Shown: positions 1 to 11,691 of the stretch, in pieces
Numbering within the stretch: the stretch's first letter is position 1
Layout: each line of letters starts with the position of its first letter
Assembly (NCBI GenBank): GCA_026874595.1
Contig: CM049309.1
Location: forward strand, 21,610,033-21,674,032
DNA: 64,000 bases
DNA from: Sipunculus nudus
Taxonomy: Eukaryota; Annelida; Sipuncula; Golfingiida; Sipunculidae
Direction: 5' to 3'
Notes under the pieces: generated by a model
The model's database searches: none
Told to the model about the DNA's origin: nothing
The model's input: the letters and a program-made list of their open reading frames with translations, nothing else
Translations under genes and position numbers: made by a program

Positions 1-3000
1 GCGGGTCCTCCAGTTCAGGGATCTCGGTGGCCTCCAGCTGCATATTTGATGGCAGCTGGGCTGGCTCAGCGGACTCTGTCCATGGTACCAAAGGTCTGCC
101 CAGCCTGGGAGGTTTGGGTCTCTGCCTTGACAGCAACAGCACAGCTGGATCGGGCATCAGGGAACCGGACGACGATGTGATCAAAAGGCTACTGAACAAT
201 GGGATAGAAGACGTTATACTGCAGACAGATGAATACGGCACTCCTTATCGTCTAGGGGGCGGGGCATACGGCCAGGTCTACCGGGTAAGTTTTTATTTAT
301 TAAAACATTACATATATCAATTTGGTAAAATGTAATATATAGGTGACCTGACGCAACATGGCATTACTCATATTTATTTTTCCCTATGCATCAAGTTTGG
401 TGCATCTTGTCTTAATGTTTATGTTTATCTTATAAAAAAAATACGCATATTTATGGAAGTATGCAGTAAGCTCCCCGCAGGAGCAAGAAAATTAAGGACA
501 GACTATAAGTAAGGTTGCCAGTTCTAGGCATGTCACCTCTATTGCTCTTTTACGATCAATTTTGTACTTTTGATGAGCTCTGTCATATAGGCCGACTAAA
601 AAAAAATACCACGATAACAACAAAGAAGGAATTCTTTCAGTTAACTCAAAATGCGTAAAAAAATATACTGTCTAAACCAGTACACTGTACATCGTAATTA
701 AAAATTGTATCATTTATATAATATAATATTATTTATTTATATTATTTAATATTATATTATGTTATAATTTGCTTGATATGATATTGTATTTTATATTATA
801 TTTTAAGAGTATATTATATTATATTCCCAGGGTTCGTACCGAGGTGCCTTGGCGGCGGTCAAGGTTAAGACCAAACTTGATGAAGAGGTCAACATTTATC
901 AGGCACTAATGACGTCATCTTCTTCTGAAAGATTCGTCAGGTAAGTGATCTCTAATATCATTTTAACAATAATCCTTTCAATAATTATTACTCCATGACT
1001 AATCCGTCATTGGTATTATAAATACATAATTGACTGTCACGTGACATTTTATTCTTGAATTTCAACATATAGTGGATGTGTAATGTACTTCTGCAATAAT
1101 AATACCATCAATATGACGTTACATAATCCAATCTTGAAAAAAAAAAAAACAATTTTTGGAAAAGTAAGAATAGCACTTTGTGAGGGGTTGTTTATGTATG
1201 AGCCGATAAAAATATATGAGAGAGTTTTTCAACATTAAGTCCATTAAATTGGTTTCATTTCAGTCTGTATCACTCTGTGATAGTGAGGGATGGCGAGATA
1301 ATGGCAATGGAACTTTGCGCGTGCAACATACGGGAACTTGTAACCAAAAGGTAACATTCAAATCATGTTTGCATAAAAAAAGTGTGTGTAAGAGAGTATT
1401 TGTTTTTAATCTTCACCATATGTACTATATGGAACAATTTTGATGGAGTTGACTGTTTGTCAGATTTGATCTATAACATTCACTGCATTCACTATACTAA
1501 CACACACATTAATGTACAGTACATATCCATGCATACAATAATAAGACAATAAAGATTAGCATTACTGAAACTTAAATCAAAACGATTTTTTCATGAATGT
1601 TTGTATGGGTAATATTTTCATTATGTTCATTATTATTATGTTAATGAATATTTTAAGGGTAACATCTTTATTATGTTCATTATTTATTATGTTATTGAAT
1701 GTTTGTAGAGTTAACATGTTCATTATTCATTATGTTATTGAATGTTTGAAGGGGTAACATGTTCATTTTTCATTATAATATTAAACGTTTGTAGGGGTAA
1801 CATGTTCATTATTTATTATGTTATTGAATGTTTGTAGGGGTACCCCGGGACTTCCAGACAAGGTGATCCGTTATCTGTCCCTCCAGATGCTGACGGCCTT
1901 TCATTGTCTTCAACAAGTCAGGATAATCCACTTAGACATCAAACCGGACAATTTTCTGCTGACTCAGCAGGGACAAGTTAAATTGGTATGTTTGTTTATT
2001 CCGGTAGTGTAGTCATTGTAAATTATCTTACTTCTCTCTTTTTTTCTAGTAAACTCTGACTCTAGAATAAATAAGAATAAGTCTAACAGCCGATGAATCC
2101 TTTAATATTCAATCCAGACCAGAATTAAGTACAATATAGTAATTATAGTTTCGAGCATGTATTTCTGTAATAACATTGAATTTAAGAACAGTAATGATTA
2201 GTATAGATAAAACAAAATAAAAACATTTTACAAGCTGTAACCAGTGGTAAGCTTTCTTCGACAAGGCTCTCTATGGTCCATCCTCGCATCACCCACTATA
2301 ATCTTTTTTTATATTTTAAAACTCTCCGCGAAACCTGCTATATCTACAAACCTATGTAATCAAAATTTATAGATCACAGTGTATATGGTTCGTTTGTTTG
2401 CAGTGTGACTTTGGTGTCAGTCGCCAGATGGATGGTGATATAACCGAGACTGACTTGGACGGAACATCTCCCGGAACCGAGGGATACAAAGCCCCCGAGG
2501 TGATACTTGGTGGCAAGATCGGCTTCGAGGCTGACCTCTTTAGCCTGGGGGTCATCATGTACGAGATGTACACGGCCAGGTTAGTGTCGTATATAATGAT
2601 ACCTCCGCCAATCCTCCGCTAATCGTTTTCATTATGGTTATCATGTTTTTTTGTTAGAAATTTCACTATGAAAAGTAACGAACAGATTTGCTGATGGCTG
2701 TGTTAAAACCAACAAACACTCCATTACATTATGGAGGTGATATGAATCATCACAATTTTTTTTAACTTAAAGGATTCTATAATTTTGAGAGATTTCTATA
2801 TCCTGGCCAAAGGCCAGAGCCATTGATATGAACTAAAAGGGCCGCCTTTGTTCTAAAGAGCTCAGCCGTGATCCAGGTTTGGAGTGACACGAATATTTTT
2901 GTGTAACACATACTTTATTTTTATTAGGATCCTGGCGGATGTATATATGGAGTCTCAAACTACTTTTATAATTCTTTTGTTTCATTTTTGGTTGATGTAA

Positions 3001-4725
3001 GTATAAATCTTAATACTCCTTCAAGTTCACGTGACACATAAATATTTAGCTACAAACATCCAATTAAAGCGCTGCATTTTATAAATATTGTACTGTTTTG
3101 TATTTCAGATTGCCGTGGCGACGTGCAAATGACTTTTGCGTTCTGGAAACCTTAGAGACGGTTGGTGTTAAGTACCCAGACACGGTACCGGGGGATGCTC
3201 AGAACCTCTTGACTCAGATACTTGTGTGAGTAGCTCCCTGATACATTGAGTTACTCATCATGTGACCATGTACTGGTTTACTTAAGCCCCTCTCTGATCT
3301 TAGCCTTAATATTTGTCTACATATGCTGTCTCCATTAACAATTGGAATTCAATTTAGTATAAGCTCCTTAATTTTTTAACTCATTTTCTACATTACACGG
3401 CCTTTTTATTGTAGGTTTCAATTTCCTTACCCTCTGAGTAATGTATGCCTGACCATATCCCAATATTAAATATGTAAAATATATTCATTTTACACTAATA
3501 TTTTCACTGTATATCTACCTACTTTTACTGCTATATCAATCGTTTTCGTTTCTATTATCTTTCATCTATATCGCCCTGTTTATCAGCATGTTTTTCTTGT
3601 ATATATCTTACTATCACTGACTACTTTATATCTTCGTAACTGCGGACTGCAATCCTGTATAACTCTACTTCTCTGCATTCTACTGTATCTCATCTCTTCA
3701 GTCTTGATCCTCTGTCCCGCCTACGAATCCAGAATTCTCCAGACTCCTACTTGAAGCATGAGTAAGTTTACTTTCACCATTCTTGCCGTTTCACTTGAGT
3801 AAAATTCTTCTTCATTTTCAAAATAGATTTTATTATCAGACTAGATGCAGATGTTAATGACAGTCATTTTCATGAAGAATATTTGAATGTTGATTTGATA
3901 TCGGCTGCTATAGCTTTACATATAAATTCAATAAATAAACTTTTAAATTATGTTCAGTCTGCACAGATACTGTTATAGCATGTGTGTTTCTTATTTTAAA
4001 GCATAGAGATCGTATGAGCGTAACATATAAAATAAAAGAGTGTTATCTCTGACGGAATTCTTCTGCACTCTAATACCATTATGCTACCATATGTTATAAT
4101 ATCGATGTTTATTACAGTTTTCAGTGTAGTTAAATATAAGTATGTATAATGTACAATAAATAGGGAAATAAAAAATGTATTCAGGTATATACAGGCATAT
4201 GCTAAAGCGACATCTGTCGTTGTTTGCAGGTACTTCAGTACAGCGTTGGGGGGAAGAGATCCGAGCTTGCCATCGGATGATATCATGGTAAGTTAACACG
4301 ATATGACGTCATTTGCCACAACTTGCTGGTGGATGGCGGGGGTTGGGGTATTGTTTTCATTAAGTGTACTCTGGGTCAACCAGGTTACATCTAACTAGGA
4401 TGTGAAACTACGTGCATTTTGAACTAGTCTCCTTTGCAGATATGTTACTATAAGTTCACATAACACATTTTTGGATTATCGTCATCCCTTTATCTGCTAT
4501 GAGGCAAAGTAATGTTTTTCAAAACCTGAATTAAAACTTCCTTTTTTTCAGTTAAAACTAAGTAAAAACAACCGCTTCCGTTTGTACTGTTAAGCATATG
4601 CAGACGTCAAGAATACATCAGCCGTTTGGGGCTTTAGTCAGCTGATATTTTAGCCGTTTGATTGATATGGTGTATCCTTATAATTTCAGGTGTTCCTGAT
4701 GGAGACCGCCACCATGTGCCACTGA
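1..4725 (+). CDS. Protein kinase gene, copy 1 (5' end outside window)
   Basis: Predicted protein kinase, nine visible exons: 1-284 (reading from base 3), 831-940, 1264-1350, 1838-1985, 2404-2579, 3109-3225, 3702-3761, 4230-4287, 4690-4725. All junctions are GT-AG and phases join without a break, giving 357 visible residues. Seen in order: glycine-rich loop GGGAYGQV, AAVKV with the ATP-binding lysine, a helix-C glutamate in DEEVN, catalytic loop HLDIKPDN (Leu replaces the usual Arg of HRD, a non-RD kinase), CDFG, GYKAPEV (the APE motif), the helix-F D-L-F-S-L-G motif and a late Arg in DPLSRLRI. The essential Lys, Asp and Asn residues are all present, so catalysis is plausible. The protein ends about 20 residues after the fold. 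A Ser-rich segment precedes the kinase domain. The subfamily cannot be named by eye. A near-identical copy lies about 12.05 kb downstream. Confidence 0.88.
1592..1842 (+). repeat. Degenerate ~50-bp tandem repeat ending in a 3' splice site (copy 1)
   Basis: About five imperfect units built on GTAACATGTTCATT, a TTATTATG stretch, and GAATGTTTGTAGGGG. The last unit contains the acceptor AG (1836-1837) of kinase exon 4, so the splice site is itself part of the array. Upstream units carry acceptor-like TTTGTAG or mutated forms (TTTGAAG, TTTTAAG, TTTGTAT). Confidence 0.75.
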
Positions 4726-4748
4726 TGTCAAGGCATAGATTACCTTGG

Positions 4749-4754
4749 AATAAA
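4749..4754 (+). promoter_or_regulatory. Poly-A signal AATAAA of kinase copy 1
   Basis: AATAAA lies 24 bases after the stop codon of kinase copy 1. The same hexamer sits at the same distance after copy 2, supporting the called stop and last exon. Confidence 0.6.
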
Positions 4755-5169
4755 ACCTATCTACCTCATTCCCACGGAGAACCCGGGGCGCTTTTGAACA
4801 AGACTGCAATAACATAAGAATTTCTCTGACTAAATCGTGTTATCATGAAATAATCTTCAGCATCATCTTCATAATTGTTATCATAAGTAACTTGAGAACG
4901 CGCCGTCATCAACATCATCTTCGTCTTCCTGATCATTACACTTATCGGATATTTAAATAAAAGACCTATGTCACTTTTTTCAGCAAAAATCAAGAAATAT
5001 GTTATTAAAAGATAAGATACAGAATTGAGTGAATGAAAGCTTAATGCTATTTTTATATATGAATAATAAATTTTACTGTAAAAGTTAATCTGAGTCGTTG
5101 TATGTTTGATGGGGCAGTGAAATGTTATATATTTGGTAGAAATCCACAATACATCTGTATGGGGGTATG

Positions 5170-5216
5170 ACGGAGTGTGTGCGTGCGTGTGTGTGTGGGG
5201 GGGGGGGGGGGAGAGA
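5170..5216 (+). repeat. GT-rich and poly-G microsatellite
   Basis: A GTGTGCGTGC-type run leads into about 13 consecutive G and then GAGAGA. Copy 2 has a GT/GA microsatellite at the matching place (17,152-17,208) but no G run, so this is a fast-evolving spot inside the duplication. The His/Pro-rich minus-strand reading frames here are translations of simple repeat. Confidence 0.8.
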
Positions 5217-5675
5217 GCAAACGTCCGTGTATGTACTCGTGACGTGTCTACGTATAACACGCATGATCAAGCGTACCTCTTTGTTAGGCGTACTTGTTGA
5301 AAATGGAGCTTTTTTAAAAAGGCATGTCTTCATGCCAGGAGTGCCAGGAGACGAGACAGCTCATAATTTCGAACATTCACTTAAAAAAGGGATTATGTAC
5401 AAAATTAGAAGGATCGACAGAAAATCTTTAGTATATATCCGAGATCCGAAGAGACTTTATTTATATTATAACTAGCGGTGGGGGCACTCAAACGTTATCA
5501 TATACAACGGTGTTCTAAGGGTGTCGGGAGTCTTTTTCCATATTTCCCCATAAACACTGAGGAATTAAACATTATTTCTCGAAGGGTCTATCGTGGCGCC
5601 ATCATTCAGGAAGTATCCAGTAGATGTTTTCGCTAGGATATCTTTTGTCATCTGTCACATTTAGAATAAACCTTC

Positions 5676-6713
5676 ATGCATGTGTTGTAATTTTTTTTAA
5701 ACGAGTTCTTAAAGTAATACGTACTGTAATGGCGAACACTGGGTAGCAGGTCACAGGATAACTCTGGGTTATTCATATATGTAATATTCTCATGTCATGG
5801 TACTTGCCTAATTATAATATAATAATTCTTATCTCGAGGATCTGGTGAGAATTTTTATGGTAATGATAATGTCACCGAGGTCGATATTTATCCATGTGCA
5901 GCTCACGGATACCGTGATGGGTTAGAGAAACGTCGTCAACATCGAATGTTTTTATTGTACTTGATCAACATTGATGTTACAACAGAGTCATATAATCTCA
6001 GTATATTATATCTTAAAAGCGATGGCCATAATTAAAACATTTGTTATTTCTGAATAGGTAATCATTCGGGCTTTCATATACTCATAATTTGTGGACGCTG
6101 TAAGATTCTGACATTGGCGCCGCATGGCTGAGCGATATTATGATATTTTAGCGGGACGCCGTTCCTAATATTAGATTACTCGCCTCCACTTCATTATTAA
6201 TGGTTGCAGTACCTTCAATTGTCCATAATCCACCATAAACGTACATATGGATACAGTGGCGTAAGCTATTTCACATTGTGAGCCTTGTATTTTAATCATC
6301 GTTGATGTCAACAAATCCAGCTGATGACACGCGTAGTAATCTCTATAAATACGGTTGATTGGCTGAGGACCGTCCTGAGCGTGGAGCGCCACTTTTGACA
6401 TTGCGAGCCTTAAGATTAAATATTGTCAATAACTTGTTAGTGATTTGTATTGAACAATGTTCTTTACATATGAGATTTAATAATTATTATATTGAGAACA
6501 GATATTCAGCCTCGAGCCACTGGTCACGAGCAACGTAATTGTATAACTATGTTTTGTCCACAAGTATTCCGTGAGTGGACAACTGGCCACAACCCTAAGG
6601 GTATATAAGGGCCCATGGCAGACCGGTCACGCAACCACGATTGCCACGGTTCATCGGGTGGTCAAGTTTTCTGACTTCCCACGGCCAGGTTTCGCATCTA
6701 CACCTCCGAGCAG
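5676..6713. other. Intergenic, nothing recognised
   Basis: AT-rich unique sequence between the left duplication unit and the hAT MITE. Only short chance reading frames are present. No gene, RNA or repeat recognised. Confidence 0.5.
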
Positions 6714-6721
6714 CCGTGTAG
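6714..6721. repeat. Target-site duplication, left (hAT MITE)
   Basis: CCGTGTAG, repeated exactly at 7153-7160 on the other side of the element. Confidence 0.85.
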
Positions 6722-7152
6722 TAGGGCTGAAACGGGTACAAAATTTTGGACTCGAGTACCCGATAGGCAATACCCGACTCGGACTCGATTACTCGTTACT
6801 ATGGTAACGCTGTAAAGTTAAACTGACATCTGTTTACCGATGCAAAATACATAAATTTGACTTAATGACGGCTTAACTTTATCGAAACGAAGGAATAGAT
6901 ATAAATACTAAAATTAAACAGTGGAAAACTCCATTCGAAAGCATATAACTCATAAATGTAAGTCTCTTCAAAATAAACTGTACAGTATGATTATTACTTC
7001 GATAATGAATAAATAAGCCCAGACTGCCAGTAAATTTGCAGTAATATTCAGATATACAGGTACATACACGAGTACTCGAGTCCGAATTTTGGACTCGAGT
7101 ACTCGGTAAGTATTACCCGGACTCGAGTACTCGAGTACTCCTTTCAGCCCTA
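6722..7152. mobile_element. hAT-type MITE, 431 bp, with 8-bp target duplication
   Basis: The element begins TAGGGCTGAAA and ends with its reverse complement TTTCAGCCCTA, an 11-bp perfect terminal inverted repeat. It is flanked by an exact 8-bp direct repeat CCGTGTAG (6714-6721 and 7153-7160). An 8-bp duplication and 5'-TAGGG termini are hallmarks of hAT transposons. Both ends carry further related motifs, copies of GGACTCGAGTACTCG and its palindromic core. No transposase is encoded, so it is a non-autonomous element mobilised in trans. Confidence 0.85.
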
Positions 7153-7160
7153 CCGTGTAG
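7153..7160. repeat. Target-site duplication, right (hAT MITE)
   Basis: CCGTGTAG, identical to 6714-6721. Confidence 0.85.
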
Positions 7161-9020
7161 GTATCTCTTCACCCCGGGAATTGACCTGACGGCGAGTGCG
7201 TGATCGACAGCTCTATTAGCCAATCAGCGAACGTTATTGCCGGACTGAAAACGAGGCCATGTAAACACACGTGGAGGTCGGACATCAGGTCGGACATTCT
7301 TGACACGTGTGTTAACTTTCAACCATATGCTCGATGGACCTGTCATAATAAATATGTTTTATTTTTAGTACGGTCGAGGCATATGTCTATACTTTTTATA
7401 AATGTTACTCCAGGTATCATTCCAAGTAACAGGAATCTGTTTTCTTACTTCTCTTCGTAATAAAATCACAATACGAGGAGAACGCGGGGATGGGACAAGG
7501 CAGGCCCGATTTGGCCCTGCCATATATATTTAATCCTTATTGACATATGAAATTTTCAGTAAGTCAGAAAACGAAGCCTATATGATCCTATTCTCCATCT
7601 ATATTGATAAACATTGGCCCGTAACCAGTGCTAAAAACATGTTACATTTACCGCACACCAGCGGGTCCCTCTTCATTGTTGATGCATGGGTATAAACAAA
7701 ATGTATCAATCTTGGCCGTGTCGAATTAGAGCGTTTCCCACTCCCAGTCAAAGTATTCATGTGTATGCGATGATATGTACAGTATTCATGTGCATGCGAT
7801 GATATGCTCTTTCCTGATACCACAAATATATTTGAAATATCTCTGGTAAAAGGTCAGTAACTGTTATTGACGAGGATACAAGTTTAATTGTAAAGCTCAC
7901 TGCTTTATATTGTTATCATATGTCGGTAATTTACATAACAGTGCGCATTTATTGGCACTCAAAGATGCAACACGGCTATTAAAAAAGAATGTAATATATC
8001 ATATTACACTCTTTGCTATTAGTATTATTGCCATACTGGTGTCAGAACTTTACAAAGGTACAATCTTGAATAATTGAGCTGTTATATTAATATATTAATA
8101 TTTGTAACTGTCGGCTATATAAATGGTAAAATGTTAATATTTTTCACAGAAGTTTTGTCTGTTTATTTATCTGTCATTTAAAATACTACCAATCTTTAAA
8201 TATTCAGTGATCACATAGCTTTTTGATTTATGATTATAAAAAAAATAAAATTGCATTTTTTTTGGCCGCATGTGTACCCTGAAGGGGGGTGGGGGTGGAG
8301 AAGAGAAGGGAAAATGCTATGTTTTTAGCAAGTAGTAAAAAGAGAGATAAAAAATTCATATTTGTTATCATATTCCACTTGGAATCAGACGTGAGAGCCA
8401 TAAGTAATAATTAGAAAATAATCATTAAAATGTTCCTATTCAACAATAAGCAAATAAATAATTTTCACTGACAATAAGTGTTTACACCTGTTATGTCCAT
8501 TTTATTGAAATGGTGGGAGAATTTGTAAAAAAAAATAATTCACAATTTATGATTGTGATGCATTACAAGTTGTATTCACTTTCAATAATTAAATAATAAC
8601 AAAAGATAAAATAAATACTTCTTCAACATTAATGGTTATTATCTTCATGAAGATAATATTTGGAAGTATCACAGTGTCTTTTATACTAATCAAATACCAC
8701 AGACATTTGTCACAAATGGAGCATCACTTTTTTTCAAAATTGACAGTTCTCCTTGACATATATACAATATACTTATATTATTACATACATGAGTCACTGA
8801 CTCTGAGTGTTTAAAGTAAGACCAAAAATTAATGCCACAGGTTGCCTTAACTGACAAAACAGCACAATTTCTATTATAATGCACATGTGTAAAGTAAAAC
8901 CGTTAATTTGCCCACACACACCCTCACACATAAACACAAATGCTTATACCTCTTATAGTCTTTCTTGTTAGTCTTCCGGTGTTGGACCCTCCCCTTTACA
9001 AACCCTGGATTCACCCCTGC

Positions 9021-9069
<49 letters not shown>

Positions 9070-9424
9070 CATATTTATATATAACAATATATATATAACA
9101 ATATATATATATTAAAACAATATAAATTATTTAGGACTTTCATAAATAATAATTATATCATACATGCATTTAAATTTCTTCCTGTACACACCTTTCTTCC
9201 AGTGTATATATAAACAGGAGGCTTCCTATTAAAACATCAATATACATGCATTATTTAATAATAATTTTAACTTCAGTTTTATTCAATAATTTTATCAGTT
9301 TAAAATAAATTTATTTAACATACATGATATATGATAAAATACGTTGTGATGTTCACACATCATCTGTAATTTTACTTGCCTTTCAATAACTTATTGTCTG
9401 AATACTGGTATTGACAAGTTAGAC
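7161..9424. other. Intergenic with minor repeats
   Basis: No gene is recognisable. A 29-bp block around GTATTCATGTG is tandemly duplicated near 7750-7808, and an AT microsatellite runs from about 9021 to 9072 with derived ATATATAACA repeats to about 9110. The rest is AT-rich unique DNA. Confidence 0.5.
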
Positions 9425-9935
9425 AAGTTACTGAGAAATATGAAAGAACAGTAGAACATTTAGAATCAAAGGTACTTACTCTAGTACATGAAAACACAGA
9501 AATCAAAACTGAAATAGTTAAACTCTCAGACAAAATAACAGCTCTAGAGGAACAGTGTTATAAGACAGCCACTGAGGCTATTGATGCAAAGAAAAGGGCT
9601 ATTGAACTAGAACAGTATTCTAGAAAAACTACTGACAGAATATTTGGTTTACCTTAGAGTGAACAAAGCACAAATGGTTCAGAAAACTGCACAGAATTGG
9701 TACAAAAGCTTTTTAAAGAAAAACTGAGGTTTGACCTGGATACAACAGAGGTTAATGTTGCATATAGGGTAGGCAGACATCCAAGGGACAGTAAACCCAG
9801 GGCCGTGTTTGTCGAATTGTTAGAAGGGCTGTCAAAGGTTTAGTCATGAGAGAACGCAGGAAATTAAAAGGTACAGGAAATGTCATGACTGATGACTTAT
9901 GTAAAGAGTTGTATCAACGTGGCATTCAGTTAATA
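9425..9935 (+). pseudogene. LINE ORF1 relic (L1-type nucleic-acid-binding protein)
   Basis: Translation shows a coiled-coil-like acidic/basic stretch, then ELEQYSRK, RIFGLP, VAYRVGR, RAVFVE and VMRERRKLKGTG. These are the signature phrases of the coiled coil plus RRM-like core of L1-type ORF1 proteins, which bind element RNA. The frame is broken by TAG at 9655-9657 and a frameshift between about 9810 and 9830. No ORF2 follows, so this is a dead fragment. Family-level assignment rests on remembered motif style. Confidence 0.65.
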
Positions 9936-11600
9936 ACCAAGGAATTCACCATATATATGTTTATGTTTATAGTTATTTCAAAGCCGTTTTATGCCTACGA
10001 GCTTCTCCTTCCCATTCATTTTTTTTAACTTTAAGACCAGTTTTAGTTTCATCCAAAATACGACAGATAGTGCTTGCTTGAACATAATGAAGCCAGATTA
10101 AGCTATGAGTCTCAGGGAAATTTACAGATGTGAAAATATATATATAATGTAGGTATGTGTATGTATGTATGTATGCATGTCTGTCTATATATTGCGCAAG
10201 AGAGCCTAGGGCTATTATTCCGAGAAACTAATTGATTTTTACCTTTGCACACAATCGTAGCTGCCGACAGATGGCGCAGCAATGCCCTCTTCGAAAAATA
10301 ATTTGATACATCTCTTGTTTTATTATATCTCTTGATTTGATAGAGAAATAACGAAAATGTCCCCCTCTAAGGACACACGTTGCATCATTCCCGACAGTTT
10401 AGGACCAAAAACGTGCATATCCAAACGTGCATGGTCACAGAGGAGTCCGTGACAGAAGTACCGTTCGAATACCGTCAATTACAATTTCAACATCAAATGT
10501 ATATTAACTCCACACATGTGTACATTGCCGTGGTTTATCTTTATAAAGTTTTGAGCATTTAATTAAATTTGAATGGCAATTAACTAAAAAAATTCAGGTC
10601 AGAAGAGAAAATTTAATATACAATTATATAATTAAATATATAAATAAATTTTATCTCTCTTTTGTGACGTTTGTCTCATTTCCTGTCAAATAAAATAGAA
10701 GGGGGGGGGGGGGGGGGAGTCATTGCAATTATACAGTTCTTACAGGATAGTTATGGGTGTTTCAGTATTTTATGATCGACCGAGATTTTTATATTTTTTT
10801 CACATCAGCTGTTGTTGAACGCCTCAATTTCCCTTCAAAATTTATTTTCTCCTCAATGTTTTTGTTCATTCGGACAGTATGTAGTATTGATGATCCAACT
10901 ATTATCTGAGGATTTAGGCGTGGTCCAAAAAGCATCATTCCGCTCCTAAACTTGCCGATACACGTTCCCTTAATATCAAACTCACGCAAGTTCTCGCCTG
11001 CATGGCCGCTCGTGTACCTTCGTGTCGACACCCGCGCCTTTCACGAACCCTCAAAGGTTTATTTATTCCAATTTCTCCCAAAAATTATGCCACAAACTGT
11101 GTCACCATGCATCACTTGTGACCTTTGTCTCACCTTCGCCGCCAGTTATCATATCAGTTTTATTTCAGGCCCCATATGGTCCATCTTAATGTAAACCTCA
11201 ACAGACCCATACGAGTGTTACTCTATCAGTACACGCTACACTCGTAAAACTGTAAAATCTACCTGGAATTTTAAAAGTGGTTGCAAAGATACGAATAAAT
11301 AAATCGGTATAATTCCCCTTTCGTAAAGGTCTATAGGTTGCCTCATCAGACTAAAAGACTCTTCACCTATAGATCATTCTGCACAAACTAAATTTAAACC
11401 TGCTTTCTATATATCGCCTTATAATTATGGTAATAAGATAATGTATAACTGTCTGATCGAACATGTGTCTCTGTAATCTTTCCTTGCTTGCATGACATCT
11501 CGACGTCATGTCGCTATGGGTACAACGAGGCCATCACGTGACGTCAAAGACGTTCAAGTCTACGATGTCGTTTGGTGACGTCATAAACGTACCTAGCTAC
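9936..11600. other. Intergenic, upstream of kinase copy 2
   Basis: Contains a short ATGT-type microsatellite (about 10,150-10,180), a run of about 17 G at 10,701-10,717 and AT-rich unique sequence. The promoter of kinase copy 2 should lie toward the right end, but no TATA box or other element can be assigned with confidence. Confidence 0.4.
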
Positions 11601-11691
11601 CTTTGGATACGTGTTTGTTTGGAGGAGCAGAAAAGTTTTCTTACAATCTTTGCAAGTTGTGCCTGTGATTACTCTGCAAATTTCCATCAGA

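Larger units (their letters stand above)
1..5675. repeat. Segmental tandem duplication, left unit
   Basis: This stretch matches 12,080 to about 17,750 in the same orientation, exons and introns alike. The offset is 12,079 at the first exon and 12,036 at the last, so the units differ by small indels. Similarity continues past the kinase stop through a shared tail (for example the block near 5286 matching that near 17,287) and fades near 5675. The left boundary lies outside the window. Confidence 0.92.

Noticed and set aside
4766-5260. 164-codon minus-strand frame rich in His/Thr/Pro
   Set aside because: It is a translation of the GT/G microsatellite and AT-rich 3' flank; copy 2 of the duplication does not conserve it.
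11326-11375. Inverted repeat CTATAGGT...ACCTATAG
   Set aside because: Only 8 bp with a long loop; expected by chance in sequence of this composition.
11611-11691. Extension of kinase copy 2 upstream to a GTG codon
   Set aside because: The frame is open, but a GTG start is not expected in a eukaryotic gene; the first ATG is at 11,692.
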